26,254 bases of DNA from positions 487,349-513,602 of the forward strand of contig NW_005434620.1 in NCBI RefSeq assembly GCF_000315625.1, written 5' to 3'. Under the pieces are notes generated by a model, which saw only the letters and a list, made by a program, of their open reading frames with translations, was not told the DNA's origin and searched no databases. The position numbers were made by a program, and so were the translations under genes. The DNA comes from Guillardia theta CCMP2712 (taxonomy: Eukaryota > Cryptophyceae > Pyrenomonadales > Geminigeraceae). Below are positions 1 to 10,779 of the stretch, piece after piece (the first letter of the stretch is position 1; each line of letters opens with the position of its first letter).

Positions 1-3000
1 CTTTTGTCTTTCTTCCTTTCCTCCTTCCCCTTTCTCTCATCCCCTTCCATCTTCTCTTCTTTCCCTCCTCCTCCCTTCCCCCTCCCCTCCCGTCCTCGAG
101 CTCCTCACCTCAGCTGCAGAACTCCAGCACTGATGCATGAGCTCGATTATCTCCGACGGAACTGACTCATCGATCTGTTTCTCCAGCATCAGCCTCTTCC
201 TCCACGTCTCTCCCGCAAGATCCAACTTGCGCTCCTTCCATACCAACACTGCCCCCTGAACCGCAACCATACTGAACCTTCGCATTCTCCTCTCTCATCC
301 CTTCACTATTTCTACCTCCCTGCCCGCCAGCCTCCCAGCCTTCCTCTCTTCTTGCCTCCCTCTCTCTTCTTGTCTCCCTCTCTCTGCCTGTCTCCCTCTC
401 TCTGCCTGTCTACCCCTCTCCCAGCCTTTCCCTGCTTCTCACCATCGGTCGGAGCTCGCCTCGTTTGATGAGTTCCAGCGTCTGCAGGAGCTCGGCGTTG
501 GGGTAGATGGAGGAGGTGCGAGGATGGAAAAGTTCCCACAAGGTGATGGCGTACGCGTATACGTCCGATGCTGTGCTCTCCATTCCTCCATCTAGCAGCT
601 CTGGAGCTGTCCACCAGAAAGGAAGAGCGCCTGCCGAGGGGGGGGAGGAGAATCAGGGAGTGAGAAGTAAGGAGAGGTGAGGTTGCAATCGTTGAGGGCA
701 AGGATGAGTGTAAAGGGAAGACGAAGACAAGGACGAGGACGAGGACGAGGACGAAAGTGGAGGAGGATTGGGACATCGAGGAGGATCGCGATGGAACCAG
801 AGCACGAAAGAAAGGGACGGGGGGACAGTGGACGACGTTCTCACCATCAGCAGAGTAGTCACGGGGAGCAAGAGCCTTCAGTCCAAAGTCAGAGACCTTG
901 GGCGTGAGCTTGAGGTCCAGAAGGACGTTGGCAGCCTTTAGATTCCTGTGAAGCACCGGGGGCTTTGCGAGGTGGACATACTGCATGCCGCACGCGATGC
1001 CGGTAGCGATCTCCATCCTCACATCGAAGGGAAAGTCGAACTGATTGTCCGCCATGTCCCTCACGGAGCCATACTCGAAGTACTGCATGATGATCAGCTC
1101 CCTGCCCCGGTCGAGGCAGGCTCCCATGATCGGGCAGAGGTTGGGGTGCCGCATGCTGATCATGACCCGAACCTCCGCCATGATCCTCGACCGCGCCGAC
1201 AGGCTGATCCCCTGCCCCCTTCCAATCAAGAGCTCGTACCTCCTCGATGCCTCTCCCTGGCTGCTCTTCGACCCACTAAAGTTCCCAGAGAAGAACGCCT
1301 CCTCCTTCGACCCAAGCCTCCTGAACACCTTCGGCTCCACGGTGCCATCCCCAGCGAGCTTGTTCAAGTCACAGTCTGTCACTCGATCGGACGGAGGACG
1401 GAAGGCCTCGCTCGAGCTCCTGCCGAAGGTATTCTGCAGCCAGGAGACCACGATGGACGTCTGATTTCCTCCTTGCCTCCCATGGTCTTCCCACGCCGAG
1501 TAGTCAGCCGAGATGCATCCTTGCGCCTTTAGCTTCATGATCCTCGAGGACGGCATGAGTCGCTTGCAGGCGACGATTCCTCCTCGAAAGATCACCTGAT
1601 GCCATCAATCAGAGCAAGGAGCAAACTGCGGAGAAAAAACGGGGAAAGCAAGCAACAACAACAGCGGAGGAGCTTTACCTTGCTCACAATGCCATGGCAA
1701 CCCATCCCGAGGATGCGAGGGTAGTCGTAAAACGAGATTTCTGCCCAGCTCACACTCCACAGTGATGCGTCCCTTTGCCTGATCCACCGGCGGATAATCC
1801 AGATGAGGAGGAACGTGACAAGTGCAGCAACGCCTCCCCCAATGAAGACGTTCTTCAACTCCCAATCTGGAGGGGGAGGAACGACGTCTTGGCAAGGGCA
1901 AGGCCCCTGTAAGTTGTTTGGGTCGATAGAGGAGGGGGGCCAATCAGGATTATCCAGACAGTGAAGCACATGCTCTGCGCACGTCTGCTTTGCAAAGATT
2001 GCCATGGCATTTGTCATGGTCTGTGTCGTCCCGCTCGTTCCATCCCTCACAACCCTCAGGATCGGCTTTGTGGGGAGGTTGAGAGAGGGATTTAGCTGCT
2101 GCACTCGGCTGTCATTCCAGCATGTTATCTTCCCCAGAAAGATGTCGTTGATGATCGGGCCATTGAGGCGGAGGAAGGCACCGGAACCCAGGCTCAGGTG
2201 CGCAAAGATAATCACTGCGCTCGCAAACATTGGGAGGATCTGAATGTTCTGCTGCCTAGCACACAAGGTGAGCTTGGAATAATCAATTAATGCATCTGTC
2301 CCAGCGAAGTCAATCTGACACTGCAGGATGTCTTGGATGCCAACCCCTGTGGTGCGAGAAGGTCAGGCATCACATCAGAGGACAAGATCCAACAACGATC
2401 ACATACCTGAGCCACCTCCATCATATTGGACGATGACCTCATTCTGATACATCGCATACTCTAAGTTGAGGACATCATACAAACCTTTTGCCAAGGAACT
2501 CCCCGTTCCATACAACAGGATCTTCTGGAGACCCGTTTGATACGTGATGTTTTGAACAGGGATGCCATTGCATTTCATGTATTCCAGCCTTTGTTTTGCC
2601 TGATCTCGCAACTTACTATCAACATCACATGGTCCAACCTTTGTCAAACCTTCTCCTTCAAATCAGTCGGAAGCATTCCAAAATGGTTTTCATGTGCAAC
2701 CTACACCGATCGTCATTGAGACAACGGAATTCGACTAGGGGATGGGATACCGCAGCAACGCGATCCGAGGTGAGTATCCAATGAATATAATCATGGAGAG
2801 CCTTGGCTTTCATGCAAACATCGTTCGATCCAGTCCAATTTGTTGGGACCATGATATACCTAACAGCCGATCACTTTACAAGACGACAACAATGCTTCTG
2901 CCACACGTCATGGTGGAGATTGGCCAGGCATCAGTGGCATCAGGACTGAGGATGTTGGCACAAAGTCCCATGGGGCTGCAGTTTCCTTCAGCATTGGGAT

Positions 3001-3456
3001 CGCTCAATGCAAATGCCTTCGCCCTGACAGCCGCCTCAACTGTATCAATGCTCACAGACACCTGTTGCATTCTTGTGAGTGGAGAGTAGGAGAGGAAGAG
3101 GCTAGAGAGAGTAACAAGAAGGCATGGAATGCAGAGCTCACAGGGTTTCCAGCAGATCCTATCAGCTGGGCGATGATAATGTCCCCGCTCTGCGCTTCTT
3201 GTACAATCCGATTGTCATAGGCTGTATATCCGACGGAATATGGGTCACTGCGGACCAGGTTGATCATATCAAGGCTTGTTTGCATGTAAGTGAGAGATTG
3301 GCAGGTCCCGTTCAAGTTCTGCGTCGCATTGGATGCTCCCACAACGTACATAGTGCCAATCACGAACAGGAAGTAGACGAAATTATGTCTCGTCTCTGTG
3401 AATTGCCGCCAGGGAAGCCCTGGAGGCTTATTCACAGACAATGGACAAGATGCCAT
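1..3456 (-). CDS. PstS-like receptor protein kinase, partial (runs off the left edge)
   Basis: Predicted single-pass receptor with a periplasmic-binding-protein (PstS-like) outer domain and an inner protein kinase domain. Exons I can phase: 3456-3142, 3061-2907, 2859 to about 2730, about 2650-2407, 2346-1679, 1595-845, 630-443, 255-109. The junction near 2640-2740 is ambiguous. The start ATG at 3456 is followed at residues 26-39 by a hydrophobic stretch (NFVYFLFVIGTMYVV). Next comes a PstS C-terminal half (VGYTAYDN, DAWPISTMTYIMVP), then an N-terminal half with ligand motifs (GGGSG, DFAGTDA, RDGTSGTT), so the order is swapped. A transmembrane segment (AALVTFLLIWII) leads to the kinase: glycine loop LGMGCHG, VACK lysine, AEVRVM helix C, HRN in place of HRD, DFG, and APELLDG. 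The sequence shows the CW motif of helix H/I (MHQCW) at about 120-135. The HRN change suggests a pseudokinase. Ligand unknown; phosphate-like anions are inferred from family only. Confidence 0.8.
343..414. repeat. 18-bp tandem repeat, four copies
   Basis: Four adjoining 18-bp pyrimidine-rich units (343-360, 361-378, 379-396, 397-414) of the type TCTCTCTGCCTGTCTCCC. They lie inside the intron 442-256 of the receptor kinase gene. Confidence 0.85.
718..756. repeat. GACGAG microsatellite in an intron
   Basis: Hexanucleotide run of GAC/GAG type inside the 214-nt intron 844-631 of the receptor kinase gene. It opens short frames on both strands that I do not treat as genes. Confidence 0.75.
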
Positions 3457-3674
3457 GAACGGGAACCCGCACTAGGGTGGGTGGACGAACATGAGGGAGG
3501 GTTTTTCACAGCACACAGGACAATCGTGAGGCCCAGGTCCTGACCCCATTCATCGTCTGGGATCAGAAGACGAGGGAGCAGAAGGAAGAAGAGGTGAGTA
3601 GAGGTAGGCAGGAAGACGAGGGATGACTGAGAGAACGGAAAGTATGGAGAGGTATGTGATGAGAGGGTAGGATG

Positions 3675-3718
3675 GCGAGGAAGAAGCGAGGAAGAAGCGA
3701 AGAAGAAGCGAGGAGGAG
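3675..3718. repeat. 11-bp tandem repeat (GCGAGGAAGAA)
   Basis: Four consecutive 11-bp purine-rich units, one with a single change and the last diverged, in the 5' flank of the receptor kinase gene. The surrounding 3550-3890 holds no recognisable coding exon. Confidence 0.75.
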
Positions 3719-3894
3719 GCGAGGTCGGCTTTCAGTGAGGAACAAAATGGAGTGTAGGGGGAGGCGACAGTGAAGTCAGGGAGGGTAGGGTATTTTAAGT
3801 GTGGATTGACGTGGTGGGGTAATATTCTAAAAAATTGAAATGTTTGGAGAAAAATTGATATTTTGAGATGAAAATATTTGAACATTTAAACAAA

Positions 3895-4380
3895 ATTGCT
3901 CAGGGCCCGGAGAAGTCCGGTGAAGGCGGCGTATCGTGTCGGAAGGTTTGTTCGCTCACTTGAATCGAAAGTCCGAGCCTCTCAGTCACCCGAGTCCTGA
4001 GTCGGACGCGCGCCGGGGCCCGGCCCGGCCGCCCGGCCGACACTTCATAGCGTTGTCGCTCTCAACTGACCCCTCTGGTTTCCAATAGTTTTCTGTGGGG
4101 GTATCCTTCCACACATGTGAATAGCAAATGGCAGTTGGGGTCTGGGGTGGGTCAGACGGCTGGGAGCTGATTCAAATTGGTTGAGACCTGTTTAAGGGGG
4201 TAGGGTACTTCCTGGTAGCAAATAATTGTACCAACAGTACCAATTTTATGGTACATATTCGAGTACTGTTAGGAAAACTTGTACCAAAATAGTTTATGCG
4301 GTACCTCCCCTGTTCAAACTATGATGCTTTGGACCCACCTGTTTCCCAGTGAAAGTCCCTTCTCCGATGGGGTCAAGTTT
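3895..4380 (+). repeat. Composite repeat copy A (GC-rich arm then G-rich/GTAC arm)
   Basis: An abrupt GC-rich block at about 3900-4060 (GGGCCCGGCCCGGCC type, with CAGTCAC and GAGTC words) is followed by G-rich DNA carrying GGGGGTAGGG and several GTACC/GGTAC words up to about 4380. The same two-part structure recurs at 12715-13760 in the same orientation, and at 6460-7060 and 24966-26090 in reverse. No open frame of interest. A repeat family is inferred from composition, word content and polarity, not from alignment. Confidence 0.5.
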
Positions 4381-6459
4381 TGGACCCTACCCTGCCTCCG
4401 ACCAACATAGACCACCCTTGTAGATCAGAGGGAGCTCTCAAGCCTTGCCCCTTCCCTTCCCTGGTTGCATATCCAAGGTTAGCAAGTGAATGTTACGCAG
4501 ACGTGACTCATCTGCAGCAGGAGAGCTCAGACGAGGACAAGCAGAGGCAATCCCTGCAGAATCTGGTGTGAGCGCAGCAGTCTGAAAACATCTCTGTGAT
4601 TGCAAACACATGTAAAGAGGGTTGATCATCATAGATTTTAGCAGCTTGAATAAGGAGTACTCCGCACGGACCGTCCGCTAGTGGCGCTGTACGATGGATG
4701 ACATTGACTCTCATGAGCAATAAGTAGGAAGTCATGAAGCATGTCACGGAGACAGCATGATCTATACTTATTTCATAGGAATCTGCTGCAAAGAGTCGGG
4801 CTTGAGGGCGGTCTGAGCAATATGCAAGAGTATTGCCAAGGCATGTAAAGAGTTTCAAGGAATACCAGTGCATTCATCAAATGGCAGTGATGAGGTACCA
4901 CATGAAGGCATGACTTGCAAATTGATTGCATGTCGTGTTCTATTTCATGACTTACAATCAAGACGCTTTGAGCGACAAAACGATACCCCTTGTAGCATTG
5001 TAAATCATAGTTCATTTCCTTCACCTCGAGTCGAAGCAAGAAATTTTCAAGGTGCTGATATCTTTGTTGTGACTAGACTGACTTGGTGTCAGGAGCAGTT
5101 AATTGATGTTGGATGCGATTGAATCATGCAGACGAAAATGGACATACCCTTTTGAATAAATTTTTCTTCTCGAGTCTCATACCAGAGCTTTCTTGCCTCT
5201 TTCTTTGTAACCTAACATGTACAAAGCATTGGCATTTTCTTACACAAAGTAAACTGAGCCTGACCAGCTTCTCTTATTCGCTGCATTCTCGCCCTTCCAT
5301 CATCCTGATCTTTTCCTCGCTTGACACCCTTGGGCCAATGCGAGTTGCATGCTGCGATATCATCAATTGTTTGGAAGGAACCAAGCGATAAGTGGAACAA
5401 AGCGCTCAGGTGCTATGCAGGCTGCAATGCATCGCCGGCATTCCAACCATATGGATAAGTTTGCCAACTTTGCGCTGCTCATATTACTTGCAGCAAAAGT
5501 CAACCATTCCAGATGATAAGGACAATGTATGAGACTTGCGCAGAAGAATGTGCAAACACGACGGTGAGTGTGCACGATTCCACATATACAAGAATGCTGC
5601 GCAGAAGCATCTACCAATTCCTTGTTTAACCACTCTTTTGATGAATGAGCATCGACTTCTCTAACATGTACATCAGGTCATGCAGGCTCATGTAAAAATG
5701 ATGATGTTGTTAGCAACAACTTGGCTTTGTTTTATTGAAGTACGTTGAAAACATCACCTAGGCCGCTACATATTCCCATGTCCGCTTTGCAACAGTTCTA
5801 AACCACGTATCACCATAAAGTTGTACATCATTCGACTAGTCCGATAACATCTTCATGTAGAGTCTCAGTTTTAAGCACAACGCGGTTTGTCGGAGCGATA
5901 CTGTGACTTGTTTGCCTGGTATGATTACATGTGACATGCTCTCTTACACAATTGAAGAGTATTGTAGAAAATTCAGTCAAGCGGTGCACAGTTCAGCCTT
6001 GCTTTCTTGCTATTCATCAAACATAGTGTATCAAACAGATGTCATCGTGTGGATCGACGCAAAATAAAGATGAACTCGAAGTTCTGTCTGAAAAATGACC
6101 CTTTGCAAGTACTGATGGATCGAGAGCAAGTTCTTGATGCTGTATCATTGAGAAGTAAAATGACAGTCATAAGCCAGTGCTATACGACTCGTATCCATCA
6201 GCTTGAAATATGAACCACTGAGTTTCATTCCATGAATCATCTTTCCTCCCGCATTCAAACTGAGAAACTCAGTGCTTGTCAACTCATGGGCATGGTTTCA
6301 GAGTTTGAATTTCCAGCAAGTTGAGGAAGGACAAGGCAGACAGAAGCGTCAAAGAAAGTTGAGGGTCATCAGGGAAGGTCTGACGAGAGTCTGAGACTCA
6401 TGGACAGGGAAGGATAGGGATGCGCAAGTGCGGAGGGCAGGGAGATGGGGAGGGAGACC
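4381..6459. other. No gene resolved
   Basis: About 2 kb of ordinary composition without low-complexity runs. Short frames exist on both strands (up to about 120 codons), but none resembles a family I know and I could not chain them into a spliced gene. On the plus strand, 5400-5520 encodes a short hydrophobic run (NFALLILLAAKV) without context. It may hold exons of an unrecognised gene or be intergenic. Confidence 0.4.
6216..6274. repeat. Perfect 11-bp inverted repeat, 37-nt loop
   Basis: CACTGAGTTTC at 6216-6226 is matched by GAAACTCAGTG at 6264-6274. Transcribed, it could form a stem-loop. There is no poly-T or gene end close by that identifies it as a terminator. Confidence 0.6.
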
Positions 6460-7060
6460 CCCTCTGCTAAATGTATTTTAAAAGGTACCCATTACAGTAC
6501 CAGACCAAGACCTGTACCCCCCACCCCCCTGTCGCGTCCGTTGGGTTCGAATATTTGAAATACTACCACGCCTACCCATCAGGTTCTGGTACAAATCATT
6601 ACTCCACTATACAAGGGCCTAAGTGATCCTATGCAAAGGCAATAGGAACAACTGTTTACTTATCTAAGCTCTCAATTACCCCCGGTTGCCGTTGAACGGG
6701 CAGCGCTGGAAATGGATTTTCAAACCTTCCAATCCTTCGATTTTTTACTCACACACAATTTTCTACTGGAAAATGCCTGGATCTGGTACAAATCCCAATT
6801 GTCAGCAAGTTCCTTGACCCGACAACGCTATGGCCCTGTGGGCTGCGATCGGACTGGCACGCCGGACGGGGCCGGGGCGGCCGGGCGGCGGCTCAGCGGC
6901 CTGAAGGCTGTCACATTACGCAGTGACGTGAACGAACGGCACACTGAAAATTGAATCATTACATGGTGAACTATGTTACATATTGACTATCAGTATCATG
7001 AGGCTGTCACTGCTGCCCATCGCTGATTGACTCGCCGAGGGTCGCGGACCTGGAATCTTG
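6460..7060 (-). repeat. Composite repeat copy B (C-rich/GTAC arm then GC-rich arm)
   Basis: Read on plus, a C-rich stretch with GTACC words (6470-6540, GTACCCCCCACCCCCC) precedes a GC-rich block at about 6830-6930 and then CTGTCACTGCTGCCC at 7004-7018. The order is the reverse of copies A and C. That 15-mer recurs exactly at 25538-25552 in copy D, which has the same orientation. Confidence 0.5.
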
Positions 7061-7173
7061 GCCGCATCTGAGCTTAGTCATCATGTGCTATCCAGCCGTA
7101 GCGCGCTATTCCATCCTGCAGTTGGAAATGTCTCAGTGAGTGCACTGAGTAGGCTTTTACCACTGTCGTGACA
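7061..7173. other. Short gap downstream of the PAP2-like gene
   Basis: Lies between composite repeat B and the stop codon of the minus-strand membrane protein gene (TAG at 7176-7174). No motif recognised. It should hold that gene's 3' UTR. Confidence 0.4.
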
Positions 7174-8572
7174 CTACGATCCTGATCGGATCATGGCTGT
7201 TGCGCCGATGAATTCACCTGGAGGAGGAGGAGGGAGCAGCAGAGGCCAGCAACCAAGAAGGTGAAGGACGTGTCAAGCTATCAAGCTGCATGTCAAAAAG
7301 CGCAACGCAAGGACTGGTAATGGGCAGCAGCTCACCAGCAGCGTCATTTCCCGGGCGCTCCCTGTAGTGCTTTCTGAGAAGTGCCTCCCATTGTGATAGT
7401 CTCCCGGCTGCACCCTGCTCATGCGCTATCAGCCTTCCTGTCGCTCTTCCCTCGCTCAGTGCTTGCCAGCCATTCGCGTCCTGCAGCAACGGATTCCGCG
7501 AGGACGAGCTTGAGTCGATGGAGCCGACGGCTCCAATCAAGTCCCTCTGGCTCTGATGATCGGTTCGCTGCATCAGTTGAAGGGAAGAGGCAGGTGGGGA
7601 AATCTCACGCTGGATCCTTGCAGCGAGTCAGGATGTTCCAGCATCCGGAGGGTAGTCTTGATGCTGCACCTGTCGAACGGATCTGCGTGAGAGGAACAGG
7701 GAGGAGGAGGCTATCGGCAACCTCATCCTTGAGAGGATCCCCAGAGAGCAGTAATGACGGCAGATGAGAACGGCTGAAAAAAGCTGAAAAGCGACTCCCC
7801 AGCAGTACCAGGCCAGGAGGTTATCCTGGAAGCTAAAGAGAGCGGGTGAATGACCTTCTTCTCAGTTTTCAACATGTACCCGGGCTGCAGCACGCTGGGT
7901 ACAGACCACTCTGCTCGGGCAGGATCCAGCATGAGGAGCACAAAGCCTCCTGGCACGATGAAGATTGATTCCAGGATGGTGAAGTATAGTGGCGTCCTGG
8001 TGCTCCAGTAGTGCAGCGCGATACCGAGAGCACTGCCTGCCATCGTCTGGACGCGGAGGTCGTCAGCGAGCGGGCTTCAAGCACAGAGCCCTGCCAGACC
8101 TGCCCCAGAGAGTGAAAGCCCCACGACATCCTTTCGCACATGACAGCCATCGTAACGAAGGCTCCTGTCGCCGTCATCTCGAAGCTCGATGAGGAATCCC
8201 AGATGAAAGCGCCGACAAGCGCCTGCTCGATCTGTCAAGATGCTCCCATGCACACCTTCTCCTTCACCCCCATCATTGAGTCACCACTCGGCATCCCATA
8301 AACGCTTCCGATCCTTCGGGCCTTCATCATTCATGTCAGGGCTTTCACCTTCCTTGCTAACCAACACCTTCTCATCATTGTAACTGCAAGTGCAAGGCCT
8401 GCTCTGGCGAAAGACAGTGTACAAAGCTACATCCAGGACGAGAGAGTAACAACAGCGATACAGGAAATGCAGAAGGCTGATCTGTTTTCTCACTTTCACG
8501 TCCTGTTAACTCAGATTGTCAAAAAAAAGTACCTTGACCGCGAAATAGGATGCTGGCGAGATGCTGATGGAC
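7174..8572 (-). CDS. PAP2-like multi-pass membrane protein (5' end unresolved)
   Basis: Spliced minus-strand gene. Exons 8572-8533, 8502-8368, 8231-8100, 8046-7880, 7773-7609, 7544-7336 and 7217-7174 join in phase to a TAG stop. Introns are about 30-136 nt. At least three hydrophobic segments are visible: LLHFLYRCCYSLVLDVALY, the stretch TGAFVTMAVMC, and LYFTILESIFIVPGGFVLL. The chain then ends in a hydrophilic Ser/Gly/Arg-rich tail of about 130 residues. FRQSRPCTC followed by ERMSWGFHSLGQTMAGSALG resembles PAP2 phosphatase motifs 1 and 3 (RP; R-x5-H-x3-Q/D and the QxxxG helix). Motif 2 (PSGH) reads TATG, so its His is missing and activity is doubtful. Exons before 8573 probably lie in 8600-8925 (a Cys-rich piece, WNCCHRDNTVACFTCKDD), but the phase does not close. 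If PAP2, it would act on lipid phosphates in a membrane. Confidence 0.5.
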
Positions 8573-9349
8573 CTTGAGTACCTTACTACGACCTGGTTGA
8601 GAAGAGTTGGTCAACAGGAATATATCTTCAGTGGAACGTCATCCTTACAGGTAAAGCAAGCAACAGTGTTGTCACGGTGACAGCAATTCCACGGGGATTC
8701 ACAAATGGCTGAATGATATCTAGGTGGCAGCGGTGAGTAAAGGCGTTCGGACGTCGAAACGACAAACCTCCGATAAATGTGAAGAGACTTGGAGGATACC
8801 TGTCACGCCATGAATCAGGGTTCATCAAAATCGGCATAGAAGGAGCATACTCGTATAAGCATCTGTTTAGCAAAGTATCGTCGTTGTTGTTTGTACAGTT
8901 CGTTCGAGGCAAGCTGTACATACTTCCCTCTGAGCAGATTCTGTAAGAAAGTAGTCTCAGTAAGGCATAAGATAATTCATCCCTGTTTCGCTCTCACGTC
9001 CCATTTCATGCAACCTTCTGCCAGCTTGATTCAGTCTCCCCTCTCAGTGAATTTTCATTTTGCCAACGAGACTTTTCTTGGTTCATCTTTCGCTCTGTCT
9101 CAACGACATCTCTCTGTGTAAGTATGCCTGATTCTTTCGCTTGCTCACACTCCCCCTCCCTCCTCTCCTCCCCACTCCTCTCGAAATCTTCATGTCTCTG
9201 CCCACATAGCTCCAAAGTGGTACTCGTGGGCTGCCATGAATTCATTTCCACAACATTCAACGGTCTGTAACGTACCGAAGAAACGGATTATCATCACTGT
9301 AACGTTTTATAACTGACTTTGGGTTGTTGACTGAATCCCATGATCACGG
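8573..9349. other. Probable 5' exons of the membrane protein gene; not resolved
   Basis: On the minus strand, candidate exon pieces occur: 8628-8725 with a hydrophobic run (GIAVTVTTLLLALP) in one frame and a Cys-rich run in another, and 8800-8925. A hydrophilic frame starts with ATG near 9256-9242 (MNSWQPTSTTLELC). Splice phases could not be closed to 8572, so none is called as a gene. Confidence 0.35.
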
Positions 9350-9960
9350 TCGAAGGTTATGGACTACCAAGGGTGGGGTCCTTCAACCTTCCTCGTTGAC
9401 CCTACGAAAGGGGGGGTATTTCTTCTAATTTGAAGGGGTGGAGGTGGTCATTGATCACCGTTAAGTTGGATTAGGTAGGTAGGGGGTTGCAGTCAGTGAG
9501 GACTCAATACTATGATATGCCGAAGGGTACTACCGGGGTACCTACCGAGAAGACGGAAGTTCGTCCCTCATGTGAGTAGGGGTATCATCCCATAGTATTT
9601 TGTGTTATTTAGGGGGTAGGGGGTATGATAGTCAACAATAGGATTGGGTAGGGGTGCTGACCCGCAGTGAGAACGGATATCAAAATTCTAAATAGGCTCT
9701 GAAAAATTGGGGGGTGGGGTAGCCAAGATATCGGAACGAAAGGGGGTAGGGTGGTGTGAAACAGAAAAATAGATGGGTATTTTCCTGTTGGTCGGAGGGG
9801 TACAATTGCACCCCAGGGCCCTACGATCGGATCGACAGGAGCCGGGGTAGGGGTCCATCCCCCGAGTGAAGGGGTAGGCTGAGTTGGGGTGGTGAGGTTT
9901 GGTTTTTGGGGTTGTTGGTCCAAAATGCGATGGCAGTGAGGGAGTGTGGGGATGAGGATG
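9350..9960 (+). repeat. G-rich tract with GGGGTAGGG words
   Basis: A strand-asymmetric G-rich block with repeated GGGGGTAGGGG and GGTACC words, resembling the G-rich arm of composite copies A and C but without an adjoining GC-rich arm. Open frames on its minus strand are Pro/Thr-rich products of composition. Confidence 0.55.
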
Positions 9961-10779
9961 GAGCGAAAGCGAAGTTGGGAGCTCGGGACATTGAGACTTC
10001 AGTTTTTCATGTCGTAGGAAGATCGGACTGACGCAAAGCGAGGATGCATGGAGGCCGCGGCGGAGCTTGTAACCATGCTCGTTGTTTGATGATCGTTCGT
10101 TATATAAGCCTGTACGGGATATGTCGAGATACCTGCAAACTTGATGGCAATGAGGCAACCTGATGAGCAGATATGAACAGAAGCTACTGGATATGCCATG
10201 CAGTGAGCCGAATGAGTTGTGAGGGACTTGTCAGCAAATGTGTGGGGTTGGAAACAGTCTGCTGTAATCAATTAGGAGAGGTGCTGTAATCGAAAAAGAA
10301 TTCCTCTTGGGAGACAATTCAAACATCCCTATAGAACATATGGAGATATAAGAGAATTTCTGCAGTGGCAGACTACTGCTGCGTAGGCATCTAGATTGAC
10401 ATGAGGATAGGGGTTTCGAATGTATAACCAGTTCAGAAACAATTGCGTCTCAAGCACAAGTCAAAGAATTGCAGGGTGCTAAATTGCATTTGCAGCCTCT
10501 TCCAAACAACCTCGCTGCTGAAAGTGGGTGAAAAAGGTTCCAAGGGCCCAGGCTAGAGCCAGGATCTCAAGTGCTGCTACGAAATCTGTACCTCCTGTCT
10601 GTCACGGTGAGGAACGAAGGCTGTGCAGGAACTCTTCATGACCAAGACAGGTGAGCACCAAGATGGCTGTTCGTGTTGTGCTGCTCAGCGGTGGCTCATT
10701 CCTTCAATGGCTCACCCGTTAACCCAGATTAAGGCTGAGAAGATCTTAAAAGCTTGCTTTCTACTTCTGGATTCATTTC
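9961..10779. other. No gene resolved; upstream flank of the hydrolase
   Basis: Ordinary composition, with short frames on both strands and none recognised. It should include the promoter and 5' UTR of the plus-strand hydrolase whose ATG is at 10780. I see no clear TATA element. Confidence 0.4.

Noticed and set aside
343-414. Regularly spaced units as a possible CRISPR-like array
   Set aside because: The 18-bp units adjoin directly without spacers and lie in a eukaryotic intron, so this is a simple tandem repeat.
948-1532. 194-codon plus-strand frame
   Set aside because: It is antisense to the conserved kinase exon 1595-845, which carries the glycine-loop-to-DFG motifs, so it is a shadow frame.
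4380-5617. Several frames of 60-120 codons on both strands
   Set aside because: No recognisable motif and no splice chain with consistent phase was found. They are close to what chance gives at this composition.
6538-6556. GGGTTCGAAT resembling a tRNA T-loop
   Set aside because: No acceptor stem, D arm or anticodon arm can be folded around it.
9609-10158. Pro/Thr/His-rich frames on minus
   Set aside because: They span the G-rich tract, are read as Pro-rich strings by composition, and show no domain.
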